The notes under the pieces are model-generated. The model saw only the letters and a list, made by a program, of their open reading frames with translations, did not search any database and was not told the DNA's origin. From positions 28,075,675 to 28,139,674 of the forward strand of contig NW_004454177.1 in the NCBI RefSeq assembly GCF_000283155.1: a stretch of DNA of 64,000 bases, written 5' to 3'. A program made the translations under genes and the position numbers. The stretch comes from Ceratotherium simum simum. Taxonomy: Eukaryota > Chordata > Mammalia > Perissodactyla > Rhinocerotidae. Positions 1-12,120 of this stretch are shown here, piece by piece. Within the stretch, counting starts at the first letter, position 1. Every line of letters begins with the position of its first letter.

Positions 1-689
1 GATTAGCTAGAGTTTCTTTTTTAAACAACTGACTTAACATACTAAATAAAAGAGAATATCAGCTTCATGCCAACACCCAACGGCTGTCACTATTGGCCAA
101 CGGAAACCGCAAACGCCAACTTCTCTCAGCTTAGTTTTAAATTCTAAATTCCATAGCAAATAGTCAGACTTATAATTTAAATTGTGGTTTAAATTGTGTT
201 TAAAATATTTTCCTCTTAGTAAGGAAGCTCTCTCTCCTTCTCTTCTCTCCTTCCTTCCTAAAACAAAAACACAAGGCTGTCTTTGAAAAGATCTCTTACT
301 TAAATGATTCATAAAAGTTACATGGGCATAAGCGTTCAGGGAAACTTAGGCAAGAATCAATGCACCAAGTCTTGCAAACAAATTAATTTTAGAAGTTACA
401 CATAGCTTTGAAAATGGTTATAAGGACTCTAAAACTTGAAAAGTTATCACCATCAGGTTCAGAGAAAAGACATAAAATTTTTCATGTTTAAACAACATTG
501 TCTTGCTAATTTCCTTTCTCTACTGTTCTTTTTCTCATGGAAAAGCAAAAGATAATTCAAGGACTGGAAAGGCAGGCTAAGATTGTCCTAAGCAAAACAA
601 CTGTGGCTGAGAATTACGTGGAATAGATCTTCCCCTAGGGGGATGTTCTGTTAGGATCAATTAGTATCCACAGGTCTCAACCATAATTG

Positions 690-812
690 GTCAGAAAAGC
701 CCTTGACATGCCAGAATAAATTTATTTCATCTCCATTTTCCTGAGGAGCACACCAAGTCTCAAGGAAGCTAAGTTACATGTCACTGACTTGGCAATTGTT
801 TGGACTACGGTT
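690..812 (-). mobile_element. Possible MIR fragment
   Basis: CATCTCCATTTTCCTGAGGA and AGCTAAGTTACATGTCACTG resemble the reversed MIR core. The match is weak. Confidence 0.35.
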
Positions 813-815
813 TAG

Positions 816-3525
816 GTTTAGGTAAGTCCTCCTACAAGAATATGTACTGCTTCTCATAAGCCAGGATCCTTCTTTGTAAACTGAGGCCTTGGGACTAATA
901 AAATGACCACTAAGATCTCATCTGAAATAAATACTCTATACATCAAGGGCTCAAACACTGCCTTTGGATTCCAGCCACTAAGGCCTCTGCCCCTACAATG
1001 CAGAAGGCACACCCTGGCCCTTCCTTAGTCATATCTCTCTCCACAAGCCCAGGAGTTTCAGAAGCCAAGGAAATGTGTCCACTTGGTGTCTGTGCATGGC
1101 CCTCTGTGCACATTCTAAAATCTAGATTCTAGACCAAGGTCTGGTTCTAAGCATTCTGGAATTCTCTACCCAGATAATCACCTTGCCTGTTTCCAGGGCC
1201 TAAGAGGATTTCTTCACTGGATCCATTTTCCCTAGGGTAGGCCATGCCTCCCTTGTGCCCAGGAGGATTGGTTAAGAGGAAGCTGTTTACAGGGGAGGTG
1301 GAAGGGTGGGGAATGGGAGATCAGAGCTTGGATATGTGGCCTGGGGTGTCCACACACATGCACATGGGACAAGCCAGGGGTGAGAAGAGAAGTTGGGCAG
1401 GAGCAGAGGGTAGGCAGGGCCTGCTCTCCCCACTCTGCCTCATCTGGTACCCATGGGACTTAGAAAACTCTAGTTTCAAATCTGACCTTTCAGATTTGAA
1501 TATTTGTCAAAGTTAGAGAGTGGAACACATTTTATTAACAGTTTTGTTAGCTTGATTTATTACTTTTAAACATTTATACTGTGGAATGTGGGCCTCTATT
1601 TGTTCTCTTTTTGATCTCGGATCTGTGAAGGTTAAGACCATAGGAATGTTTTGTTAGGCTGGTGTGAAGGATTACTTCTTTTAGATTTGAACTAACATTG
1701 TATCACAATCAGGGGATTTCACATGAAAACAGTAATTTGCAGCATCTTTTGAAGGAAGAGATGTAGCCACTCCAGTGCGACATTCTGGCCTCAATCATCC
1801 TTTGGGTAAATAGTGGCAGCCTCCTTTTAGACAGGGTGGGACTGTCCATTTGGTCACCTTCAGTGGTTGAAAGTGAAGCTTCCAGCTGGATCCACACAGC
1901 CAATGCCCCATTTTCCATGCAGCTCTTGGACCAGGCCCATTTCGCTCCTTTACATCACCCTATCTGCCCAGGTAGGCATCTGAGCACAAGACTCCTGATC
2001 TGAGGAAACGTTAAGGTATCAGCTGAATCACCTCACCTAATAGGATCATCCAGGGAAGTTAATCCAATTGAGCTTGCTTTGTGAACAAAAAAGTGTCATT
2101 TGGTGTGATTGAAGATATAACCCGTGGCCTCACGACTCTCTCACTTAAGACAAGAACACGCAGTAATCACTTGAATTGGGAGAGAATCTCTTTAACTATC
2201 CGTCTTCCTTCAGTTCAGGGCACGCCAGACCAGCAGTTAGTTAAGGGACTCCTTCCTGACTGTGCTCACAGAAAGCAAATTACCCCCTTAAAAAGCCTTG
2301 TTGAAAAATAATTAATCCAAACAATGAAAATATTATTTGTATCCTCACTCTCGAACCTTAGTTTTTAAAAGAAGGGCAATGTTATTCATGCTTCATTATG
2401 TACAATATTCTTTTTTCTTAATATTGAAAACTCTACGGTGACTCTAATTTGCGTTAAGATCAGAAAGCACCAACATATGGTGTCTGAAAGGAAAATTAAT
2501 TATGGCCTCAACACACCGTCTGAGTTCTTTTTCCTCATCACGTATTAATCTTCTGGGTCCTGTTCTACATGTTAAAATACAGAGTATGAATTGCTGTTAA
2601 TATGCTGTTGCCAGGTTAAAGTACTAGAGAATGTGAAGATGTCAGAAAACAAATCCCAGAGAGAAATGAAACACTGTTTTCCTTAGCTTATGATTACCAT
2701 ACAAATAGACTCCTTCTGAATTTAAATTACAGTGACAAAAAAAGAAAAATCCTTTACATTCACTTAAACACACCGACAAGGATGGAAGGGCAGAGGATCT
2801 GCACACTGCAGTTCTGGGGTATTTTCACCGTTTCTCCAGCTTCACATGCAAAAACACAATCAGATAACACACTCTCGCTTTGAAACTTGGAAAGTTTCAT
2901 GTTGCAAAACATGGCAGCAGACGACATTTCTTGAATTAAAAGCAAAAATCTGTTATCTTCAACCACAGGGAAAAGTTATCATAAACAACGTATGGAAAAA
3001 TCTAACAAGCACGTGGAGAGAGGACTGGAAAAAAAATTTACAGTTTCTCTAAGTAGTGTTGTCAATGTTTCCAGGATCAAAAGCTTAATTTTAGAAATGC
3101 GCGGTCGCATTCAACTATCAGTTATAATCTCAGAGGGGAAAGGTTATTTGCTAAGCACAACATGTCCAGCGGTGGCTCTGAAATGGCTTTGGTATATAGC
3201 ATGAAGCACCCATGACTCAACAGGGAAAAATGCCATCTTTAAATAGATGCTTGGCAAGGCAAATTCCAAACAAACCTAGGACAGTGGGGAAAGGAATGTG
3301 CCCGGTTGCCTCTGCTTTCACACCTTCATGCGTACCTTGTCTTTTCTCTCCTTGACCAACTTGCCAACACCTATACATTTTTAAAGATCAAGTTCACATC
3401 TTACCTACTCTCTATCCTCTTGGTTTCGAAGGTTAATGCATGGCCTCTAGACAGAGTGAGTCAAATTTGGACCTCATTACTCGTAATCTCTCAGAGTGAG
3501 AATTCTGGCAAATTTACTCTTTCAC
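816..3525. other. Unrecognised intronic sequence
   Basis: I see no coding frame with splice sites and no repeat family here apart from the short hairpin at 1475. The open frames are short and overlap on both strands, as expected by chance. Confidence 0.6.
1475..1500. repeat. Perfect inverted repeat, 11-base stem and 4-base loop
   Basis: TTCAAATCTGA (1475-1485) and TCAGATTTGAA (1490-1500) are exact reverse complements around CCTT. No repeat family was recognised. Confidence 0.8.
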
Positions 3526-4035
3526 CAATTCATCCATTCATTCATTTATTCATTCAACAAATATTTACTAAATACCTACTACTTGCCAGTCATTGTTCAA
3601 GGCAGAATATACAACGGTCAACAAACAGACAAAAGTCCTGTCTTCATGGAGCTTCCATTCTAGTGGGGAAAATAAAGAATAAGCAAAATAAATAGGTTAT
3701 ATATATACTTTGTTGGATAGTGATGAGCACTAAAGAGAGAAATAAAGCAGTGCGGGGCACAGGAAGAAGTAGGAATTGCAATATTAGATGGGGTGACCAG
3801 GGAAAGTGGAGCTAGAGGGTGACACTTCAGGAAGGCCCTGAAGGGAGCTAGTGAACCAGTCAAGTGGGAATCGAGGGGAAAAGCATTCCAGCAGCAGAGA
3901 CAGCAGGGGCCACAGTCAAGAGTGTACCCCCGTACTCAGGTGACGTAAGATGAGGCATGGAGGAGGTGGCCGGGGGGCAGACCAGACCTCTCCTTAGCAG
4001 CCAAGGGAAGAACTTGGACTTTGACAGAGTGAGAC
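3526..4035 (-). mobile_element. L2 LINE 3' region, about 500 bases
   Basis: Starts with the reversed L2 tail TTCATTCAACAAATATTTAC, then CATGGAGCTTCCATTCTAGT, GGGGTGACCAGGGAAAGTGG, and GCATTCCAGCAGCAGAGACA. These are the known order of the reversed L2 end. Heavily diverged and without coding capacity. Confidence 0.75.
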
Positions 4036-4185
4036 CGAACTTCTTTGAGCATCTGTAGAACAGTGAACATTGCTTACAGCGCATGCCTCCAACAGTTGTG
4101 AAGATTCAGTAAGAGCTTGGCAGAGTGTCTGGCACACATCAGTCTCAAAATCAGGTAGGAGAGCATTACTACTTTTACTGTGATA
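4036..4185 (+). mobile_element. MIR SINE fragment
   Basis: GAGCATCTGTAGAACAGTGA, GTTGTGAAGATTCAGTAAGA and GCTTGGCAGAGTGTCTGGCA follow the 3' half of MIR. Confidence 0.7.
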
Positions 4186-4780
4186 ACACCTAACTACACA
4201 AATGACCGCCCACACTTGCCCAGGAGCTCTCTGAGATCTAAGGCAGCGGTTGGTCCTCCCTGCACCCAGAGAAGAGCAGTGCTCGCTGGAAGCACCAGGA
4301 GTCTTTGTCAATCCTAAGCGCTTTCCTGGTTGGGGACAGGGCTCTGGGCACCTTTCCTAAGGGTGACCTTGTTAAAAGTCCAGCTTTCACAGTGTGATTT
4401 ACTTCTTGGTTGGGGGAGGCAGGTCAGTTGATGATAGCCACAGTTTGTCCTCACCATGTTTGATTGGCAGTTACACAGATTGGTGGTTCTACATTTATTT
4501 TTGAAAAGAAGCCAGCTTCTCTCTGCCAACATCGTTTAGAAATGTGTACATTTTCATGTTTCTCTGGGTACTGTATGCCTCAAAACAGAACCCTCTGAGA
4601 TTCTTCTCTCCACAAAAGAGTCGATGATGGGGTTCACACAGAATACCTCCCATTGTGAATCGCATTGTTGGTTTGCGATCATTCTTGTCTTGTCAAAGAA
4701 CCTTCGATGCAAGGGAAAGTAAAGCTCTAAAGAGTGAGGATCCAATTGTTCAGTAGGGATCAATAAAAATGAAATGAAGT
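4186..4780. other. Unrecognised intronic sequence
   Basis: Nothing recognised between the MIR and the ERE insertion duplication. Confidence 0.55.
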
Positions 4781-5029
4781 TGGAGCCGGCCCAGTGGCGC
4801 AGCGGTTAAGTGCGTGCAGTCCACTGCGGCGGCCTGGGGTTCACAAGTTCGGATCCTGGACGCACACCAAGGCACCGCTTGTCAAGCCATGCTGTGGCGG
4901 TGTCCCATGTAAAGTGGAGGAAGATGGGCACAGATGTTAGCCCAGGGCCAATATTCCTTAGCAAAAAGAGGAAGACTGGCATTGGATGTTAGCTCAGGGC
5001 TGGTCTTCCTCACACACACACACAAAAAG
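4781..5029 (+). mobile_element. ERE-type tRNA-derived SINE, two tail modules
   Basis: The head GGAGCCGGCCCAGTGGCGCA, the A-box-like GCGGTTAAG and the B-box-like GTTCGGATCC mark a tRNA-derived equine repetitive element. The 3' half carries two copies of the GATGTTAGC...TCTTCCT module and ends in a CA-rich tail. A 14-base duplication flanks it at 4767-4780 and 5030-5043, identical on both sides. Confidence 0.93.
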
Positions 5030-5109
5030 AAATGAAATGAAGTACTTCAAAAATTGTAACAAAAGTCTGTAGTAAGTGAGCTGTGACAGACCCTGCCTAC
5101 CTGGAGGGA

Positions 5110-5206
5110 TGACATGTTACTCCTTCTGTACTCCCAGGGCCTAGAGCAGTGCCTGACATAGAGTAGGTTTTTCATACATGTTTGTTGAATTAATTAATTC
5201 ATAACT
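5110..5206 (+). mobile_element. L2 LINE 3' end
   Basis: CTCCCAGGGCCTAGAGCAGT, GCCTGACATAGAGTAGG and TGTTTGTTGAATTAATTAAT match the L2 terminal block and its TGAA-type tail. Confidence 0.78.
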
Positions 5207-5210
5207 AATA

Positions 5211-6230
5211 CATAAGTCAAGGCACATAATATCATCAACTCATTAAAGGCCATAGAATGTTGAATTTATTTACCATGAGTTCATGATACAGACCAAACCC
5301 ATAAGCACATGACCCACTACTTTCAATATTTTGTTTTTAGAAAGGTTTCTGAACATCTGGCCCTACTTGTATTACCACCTGTCCCTTTATTTTATACAAT
5401 GGTTGGCCTTCCTCTAAAATAAAGGATCTAAATAGGGTGGTTTAGTAACCTAGATTTGTCTGTTGCTTTTGATTCTGAGGGATAAAATTCTAATTCTAGA
5501 GAATTTTTCTATAGGTTCCCTAGGCAGACTTTCATCTTGTAAAAGAGGTTATTCTAAACCTATAATAGATAAAGTATGTGAGAGTTTTAATATCGTGAAG
5601 CGTCATATAAATTACAATTATGATTGAAATTATTATTATGATATCTATTAGCAAAGACCAACTCCCATACTTTTCCTGTTTATGAAAGTAGAAGGCATTT
5701 CCCAAATAATTACCTGCTTTCTTCCCCCACATATCAAATCACATTAAAATCAAACATAATAGAAGTACAGTGTCACAGGGATAGAGGGTCACCATGACAT
5801 TGCTTTAACTAGACCCACACATTTAACCATTTCACTTAATGTTAAATAAGACCTGGCACAGAATTGATGCTGCAGTTCCCAAGAGCTTTGATAACATAGG
5901 ATAAACTGATTTAAAAAGCAACTAATGGCCCTTTAATTTTCCTTTATGAACGTGTAGGAAATTTCCAGTACTGTGTACTTTCTGATGACTTGCAGACTAT
6001 GTCAATACAAAATTTCTTTCAATTCCTCAGAGGCAAGTGAATCCAGAGAAGACGTTTTGACAATAGTTCAAATGTCAAATGGGAGTTTAAACAAAAGCAA
6101 TTAGTCAAGAGAATTTCAGCCATGGTTTGATTTCAGAAAGGCATAAGCGCTTTTTGCTAACAAAAGGAGTTCAGAAATCCCTGTGCACTATTAATAAATG
6201 ATACATATTATCCAAAACTTGTATTAATTT
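5211..6230. other. AT-rich unrecognised intronic sequence
   Basis: Nothing recognised. It includes short TTA/ATT-rich runs near 5620-5640. Confidence 0.55.
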
Positions 6231-6300
6231 ATTTATTCATTCATTCACTCAATATTTCCTTAGAGCATCTTTTGTGTGTAAAGCACTGTTCTTGGAATGG
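6231..6300 (-). mobile_element. L2 tail fragment, minus strand
   Basis: TTCATTCATTCACTCAATAT and GTGTAAAGCACTGTTCTTGG are reversed L2 end sequence, adjoining an L2 end in the opposite orientation. Confidence 0.65.
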
Positions 6301-6309
6301 ATAACAATT

Positions 6310-6404
6310 GTCTTACTCCCCACTGTACCCTGATGCCTATCACAGTGCCTAGCACACAGTAAGTGCTCAATAAACAACACTGAATGCTGAACAAATGAAT
6401 GTGT
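6310..6404 (+). mobile_element. L2 LINE 3' end, plus strand
   Basis: CACAGTGCCTAGCACACAGT, AAGTGCTCAATAAACAA and GAACAAATGAATG match the L2 end. Confidence 0.75.
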
Positions 6405-6738
6405 ACACACAGATGATGAGTAAGAAACAACGCTTTCCCCACTCTGAAGAATCTTAGTTTTTTGTAATACAAATGCCAGCACATCTCCTATACTATGAAT
6501 GGCCTGAAAAATAACAACAGAATATTTATCTAGTTTTGCTTCCTTTTGCTGCAGGTAGCTTGGATGTTACAAACCAGAAGAGTACACTAGAAGAAAACTA
6601 GAAATCACTGCAGAGAGAAAACTTCCACTTTATTTAACTGGTAGGAGTCTAAGCAGACAGTGAAAAATAAAGATGTTTAATTATAGGGAAAACCTAGCAA
6701 CTGTGACCTGGGTCGAAAAGGCACGCCATGGTTTATTT

Positions 6739-6929
6739 ATTTATTTATTTTGCTGAGGAAGATTCGCCCTGAGCTAACATCTGTGCCCGTCTTCCTCTAT
6801 TTAGTATGTGGGTCGCCGCCACAGCATGGCTGATAAGCAGTGTAGGTCTGCACCCAGGATCCGAACCCACAAACCTGGGGCGCCAAAGTGGAGCCCACCA
6901 AACTTACCACTAGGCCACGGGGCCGGCCC
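6739..6929 (-). mobile_element. ERE-type SINE, minus strand, one tail module
   Basis: Reversed ERE: the head appears as GGGGCCGGCCCC at the right end and the B box as GGATCCGAAC. The T-rich (TTTA)n block at the left is the reversed A-rich tail. One GAGGAAGATTCGCCCTGAGC module is present. The flanking 15-base duplication (6724-6738 and 6930-6944) is exact. Confidence 0.93.
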
Positions 6930-6944
6930 CGCCATGGTTTATTT

Positions 6945-7599
6945 TAATACAAGAAGACGCCAAGCAGGAACAGTGCTTTGAAGATACATGAACAGTTTGA
7001 AGGGACAGAAATTACTGGAATCCAAAATGTTCTCTTAAGGTCAACAGTGAAACCTGCACAGTTTATAAGATTCATGAAACAAGAGACTTGTTAAAAAAAA
7101 AAACTCACTTATCTTCTTATCATCTATGATTAATTTTGAATAAAGTGCGCTTTTTAAATAGTTCATTTGCAACAATTTTCTTGTAATAGAAATGGGCCAG
7201 AACTGTATGGTTCACCTGGAGTTTTTACAGCGATAGCCTCTTCACCAATGCAATCAGTCCAGGAGAGGAGCAAAGATGGCTTGTGATCACTGAAATAAAT
7301 GCCACAAAGCCTGGCTACTGATGCTGTGGCTCTTCTACTTTGTGGGAGGAGTCTTCAAGGTCACCCTTCAGAGCCTAGCGAGTCTCAACCTACTTACTAT
7401 TCTAATACCTTATTTCTATGATGTCTCAGCAGATGAGAAGCTGCAAATTAGAAGGCAGAGCACTGGAAGGGAGAGGCATACTGATAACAGAAGTGAGTGC
7501 TGGCAAGCTGAACTAAAGTGAGGAGACCCAAATAGGACTGCATTCGATGGCCCCAGACAGTAATTAACAGGCCAAATGGAAACCTTGTATCCATGGCAG
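6945..7599. other. Unrecognised intronic sequence
   Basis: Nothing recognised. The 66-codon frame at 7321 has no family features. Confidence 0.55.
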
Positions 7600-7785
7600 A
7601 CTACATAATTCGCAGAGCCCCGTGCAAAATGAAAATGCCAAGTCCCTTGTTCAAAAATTATTAAGAATTTCCATACAGTGACAGCAGAGCATTAAACCAC
7701 ACATGTGGCCCTTCTGCGCATGGGCCCCTTATGCCGTCTATGACCATATAGGTTGCAGGCCCATGAACCCAGACCTGCTTGTATC
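7600..7785. repeat. Dispersed-repeat-like sequence, family not assigned
   Basis: The phrases CCCCGTGCAAAATGAAAATG, CCTTGTTCAAAAATTATTAA and GACAGCAGAGCATTAAACCA look like a medium-copy mammalian repeat that I have seen but cannot name. Possibly a DNA-transposon relic. Confidence 0.45.
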
Positions 7786-8039
7786 ATTATGTTTAGTATA
7801 GTACGCTTGAAAATTGAAAGACACATTTACTACACTTTGGAAAGTGGTCCAGAAATATAGATGTTTTCTTACTATTGTTGTTTTGGTACTTAAAGGATTA
7901 AACTTCAGTTATCTGGGAAAACCACTACGTATAACTCTATTTCAGGAGATACAAGATAAGACTAAAATTCCAACATGCAACTTCAATAACAAGCTCACAC
8001 AGGTTTTTCCTTTATTGTCAAGTGTTTTTGTCTTGTAAA

Positions 8040-8140
8040 CAGCCTGTTTGTTCTTTGAGGCCTGAGACGTTTCCTATTTCTTTGTGTTCCTCCAACACCT
8101 ATACACAGAATCCAAAATCCATAGAGGTTTATTAAACCAG
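8040..8140 (+). mobile_element. Possible L2 fragment
   Basis: TTCTTTGAGGCCTGAGACGT and CCTCCAACACCTATACACAG resemble the L2 region before the terminal block. Weak match. Confidence 0.4.
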
Positions 8141-8917
8141 AGAGGGATGAAAGCATAAAATAATTTAAGTCATTTACTAGTCATTACAACCCAGCAAAGC
8201 ATTGACAGAGATCTATTGAAAACATCTCTAATATTTCTAAACATATGTATGTAAATATAAATCCACCAAGTACATTTGATTAACTATAAAAGTAAGACGT
8301 TGGAGACTCTGATTACCAAAGCCCACTTTACACTGAAAGTCATTTCATTGGGCACTAAAAATACTTAAATAAGAAAATTATAGAAATAGGTCTAAATCTA
8401 GTTTCATAATAAACCATTTTAATAAATATCCCTATTTCCCATGCATGAACAACATTTCTTCAAAGGAAAGCATTTCTCACTATGACAGAAAACAATTTAA
8501 CTAAGTAAAAAATGAACAATTCAGTATGTACATAGCCAAGATGAAGTATGTCTTTATAAAATAGGAAATTTTACAAAGAAGAGAAATTAACTTAAGTGGT
8601 AGGAGGTAAAATTGGATTTGTCTTGCTTAACTGAAGTATCTTCAATAGGAACATATTTAAAAATGGTGCCCTGGCAGAGGCTCAGCATTTTCTGCCTGTA
8701 ATAGTCTGTTTCTAATGTGATGGATTTATTTCACATCTCCTCACTCATGTTCTCAGATGTTTTCCTTCCTAAAACCACCAATAAATATTATAACCATTTA
8801 CTATTGCCAGAAAAAAAGTCCCATAAAAAACCCTAATATTATTTCCATAATCTTTCATTTTTAAGCTGTGTGACAGTAGCAATAAATGACAGTCAATGGT
8901 GAAATCATTCTGGACCA

Positions 8918-9015
8918 TGAGATCTTTAAGGGTTGGGTGCTTGTTTTATCATCCTTGTACCCTCTATGTCTAGCACAGTAGCTGGTATACAGTAGGCACT
9001 CATAAAACATGAACA
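8918..9015 (+). mobile_element. L2 LINE 3' end
   Basis: CCATGAGATCTTTAAGGGTT, CTATGTCTAGCACAGTAGCT and ATACAGTAGGCACTCATAAA follow the L2 3' end. Confidence 0.72.
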
Positions 9016-9129
9016 TGTAGTATATAGCTGAGACCTTCAAGGCATTTAATCAGACTTATTCTTTGTCAACTTTCAAGAAGGGAGTTTTTTATAAGCAAAT
9101 TCTATTGAAAGGCAGTAATTTTGAATGTA

Positions 9130-9357
9130 TTTAATAATAACTGTAAGAGTTAACATTTGTTGAGCACTTCACATGTGCAAGGCCAAGCTAAATGCTTTAT
9201 AAAATACATTAGCCTGTTTAATCCTTACAACAACTCAATATCTCCATTTTACTGAGGGGGAGCTGAGCCATAAGAAGTTAAAAACTTGTCTGTTGCCATA
9301 TGGCTAGTATATGAAGGAGATAGGGTTCCGACTGAGGAGGAATCCACGCCTCTCATG
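9130..9357 (-). mobile_element. MIR SINE, nearly full length
   Basis: AACATTTGTTGAGCACTTCA, TTTAATCCTTACAACAACTC and CATTTTACTGAGGGGGAGCT are the reversed MIR in the right order, about 225 bases. Confidence 0.85.
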
Positions 9358-9360
9358 GAT

Positions 9361-10054
9361 ATACTGGGTGAATTTTACAGGGTGAGATTCCTAGAAGACA
9401 GGTGGTTATCGTGCACATCTTGTTCAGCAGGTTAAGGATAAGCAGAGTTGGATAAAATAATTCGCTTTTAACAGAATCGTTGGCAAATTTTCCTATGGAA
9501 CACTACATATGAAACTCAAACCAGTAAATATCCATCTAAGAACTATTAAGAAAGAGAGACAGGGCTTAATCCAAGCACATACTGGAGACCACAAATATTT
9601 TAGGTCATGACCCACAGAATTTCATAAATGAAAGATAAAAAGTAGTGGTCAACATTCTGATGTAGATGAAAAATCACAGCAATAATGTGACTTATGAAGA
9701 CAAATACCTTTCACTGATCTCTCCCCTAATTATCATATCTAAAGGCTTCTACTCTTTAACCTTTGTGCAGCAACTGACATTAGAGAACATTTCTTCTTTC
9801 TTGAGCCTCTCTCCTGACTTGGTTTCCACAGCAACAGTCTGCTATGGTCCTTTCACGTATATAAAGAGAAACCCATTTCAAACTTTGATGGCAATATTAT
9901 GTATTATTACTACAGTGTATGTTAGCGAATCTAAGGGCAAAGAGCACAACCCAGTATCACTAATGCCCGGACCAGCATTGGAAAGTCTCCAGGATCAAGC
10001 CTATCAGAGCCCGTCTGTCTGTCTGTCTCTCAGCTGCTTCATGCACACAGCCAC
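9361..10054. other. Unrecognised intronic sequence
   Basis: Nothing recognised except the GTCT repeat at 10012. A frame at 9666-10094 runs into the MaLR LTR and has no family features. Confidence 0.55.
10012..10032 (+). repeat. (GTCT)n short tandem repeat
   Basis: About five GTCT units just upstream of the MaLR LTR. Confidence 0.65.
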
Positions 10055-10418
10055 TGTCTTAGTCTATTCAGGCTGCTATAACAAAATACCATAGACTGCG
10101 TGGCTTATAAACAACAGAAATTTATTTCTCACAGTTCTGGAGGCTGGATGTCAGGGTCAAGATGCCAGCAGATTTGGTGTCTGGTAAAGGCCCATTTCCT
10201 GGTTGATAGACTGCATCTTCTAGCTGTTGTCCTTACATGGCAAAAGAGGAGAGGGATCTCTCTGGGGTCTCTTTTAGGGTATTAATCCTATTCATGAGGG
10301 CTCCACCCTCTTGACATAATTACTTCCCAAAGGCCACACCTTCAAATACCATCACATTGGAGATTAGGTTTCAACCTATGAATTGGGGGTGGGAGGAGGA
10401 CACAAACATTCATCTACA
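10055..10418 (-). mobile_element. MaLR solo LTR (MST/MLT1-like)
   Basis: Reads as the reverse of a MaLR long terminal repeat. It begins TGTCTTAGTCTATTCAGGCT, includes ATAACAAAATACCATAGACT and AACAGAAATTTATTTCTCAC, and ends near CACAAACATTCATCTACA. It has TG...CA ends and is 364 bases long. No internal retroviral sequence is attached and I could not read a matching 5-base duplication. Confidence 0.85.
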
Positions 10419-10984
10419 GTTCTCAGGTTTACAACTCCTCACTTCCACTACAGCCAGAGATGATCTCTGAATCCCAATAACAAATTCCTGGAAGAGAGAA
10501 TTTTGGTCTCAGTGTCAAGGAGGGAAGGATTGGGGGTCAGTACTCAGAGGAAAGGGTTGGCTGTGGGCTGAGTAAATATCTCCAAAGTTATTTACAACAA
10601 GGTATCTTCTCTGTGAGATTTCAAGCCAGGCGCTCCTTTCACTACACACTGAAGACTATCTTCACCTCTTATGTTTACCTCTTCTCAGAGTCACCAAGTC
10701 CTGGTTAACTGTATTTCTATACAGTCTCTCCCGTCAGTCCCCTTCTTTCCTTCCTTTCAATGACACTATCATTTATACACTCAGACTATCAGTGGTAGAG
10801 ATGGCCTCAGGGCCTTCAATGGCAAATAAACATCATTTCTCACACCAGCTCCCCATCAGTGCTAGGTTGAAATGGATGCCGAGTATGGGCATAATATGAA
10901 AGGCTTTATAATCGATTAATGATGTCTGCCATGGGAGCAGGAAATGGAGTATCAGGACATGTCTCTGATTGATGTCTTGATTGT

Positions 10985-11110
10985 TGTTCAAACTGATTTA
11001 CAGGTGAGCATTCTGAGGCCTATAGAAATGAGGTAAACTTGTCCACTGTTAGTAAGAGTAGTTAGCGGCAGGGACTGGACTAAAATCTGGACAACCTAAC
11101 TATTACTACT
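10985..11110 (-). mobile_element. Possible MIR fragment
   Basis: CTGAGGCCTATAGAAATGAG, ACTTGTCCACTGTTAGTAAG and GGACTGGACTAAAATCTGGA track the reversed MIR core with many changes. Confidence 0.5.
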
Positions 11111-11423
11111 TTCCAAAGTATCTAACTATTTTTATTCTTGGGAAGCAGAGATATCCAAAACAAGGAAAGAAGTTTCTAGGAGCCTGAGAGAAAGCTCTCT
11201 CTTTAGCCCCATCACAATCCACTTTTCAGCCACAACTTAATTTAGATGATCACATACATGGAAGTTGACACGTCAGATGGACACAATCTTACAAGATGAA
11301 AGTTAATGAACCTACAGGTAAAGTGTTATACTTACTGGTAGTTTGAAAACACTAGCTGCCTAAGGCCTTAATCATACAATGTGGATGCCGAACTAGCTAG
11401 AACAAAACTCTACATGTGATGAC

Positions 11424-11692
11424 AATATCATTTAACATTTATTGAGAGCGTACTACATGCTAAGTACTTTTTAAAGTACTTTATATACATATTAACTTAT
11501 TTAATCTTGGTGGCAAGCCAATTCATTAGCTACTATAATTATTTCCATTTTTACAGAGGAGGAAACTGAAGCTCAGAGAAGTTAAGTAACATGCCCAATA
11601 TCACATAGCTAGGAAGTGGACTAGTTGGGATTCAAATGCAAAGACATCTGATTCTAGTGTCCAAGCTCTTGAACACTACTCCATAACACTTC
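11424..11692 (-). mobile_element. MIR SINE, essentially full length
   Basis: ACATTTATTGAGAGCGTACT, TTTTTACAGAGGAGGAAACT, AGAAGTTAAGTAACATGCCC, and TTCAAATGCAAAGACATCTG cover almost the whole reversed MIR. Confidence 0.88.
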
Positions 11693-12120
11693 TCTCCTTC
11701 CCAGTGTTATTATGAAGCCTAACTATGACTATGCATGGCAACCTGCTAAATAAGCATTTGTCGTTTTGCTAAAATGTATTAAGACTACTATCAATAACTC
11801 ACTACATGTTGGTTTTATAATTTTGTTAGTGTTCCACACGCTTTCCTAGAATAATCTACCTCAATGTGAATAAAATTTATCGATTTTTAAAACACTTGTA
11901 CATTTTCATAAGAATGTCAAGAAGCTAGGAACAAAGTCATTCAAATAGGACAGAAGATGAAGTAGTAACAATACTAAAACTTGAATTTCGGTTCTCAAGG
12001 TCAGTGTAAAACAACACTGCATCCTGTAGTAGCTTTTCAGGTAGAAACTTTGAGTGCTCTGAAAGGAAAGTGCTTCCAGAGAATCTACTTTAAAAGACTG
12101 AGAAATGAGAAAATAAATGA

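Noticed and set aside
3306..3695. 129-codon plus-strand frame
   Set aside because: The second half is reversed L2 sequence, so it is not a gene.
4800..4860. tRNA gene in the ERE head
   Set aside because: A- and B-box-like words are present, but these are SINE heads derived from a tRNA, without a full cloverleaf.
9666..10094. 142-codon plus-strand frame
   Set aside because: The C-terminal part lies in a MaLR LTR and the rest has no recognisable features.
10055..10418. Complete endogenous retrovirus
   Set aside because: Only a solo MaLR LTR is present, with no internal coding sequence or second LTR nearby.
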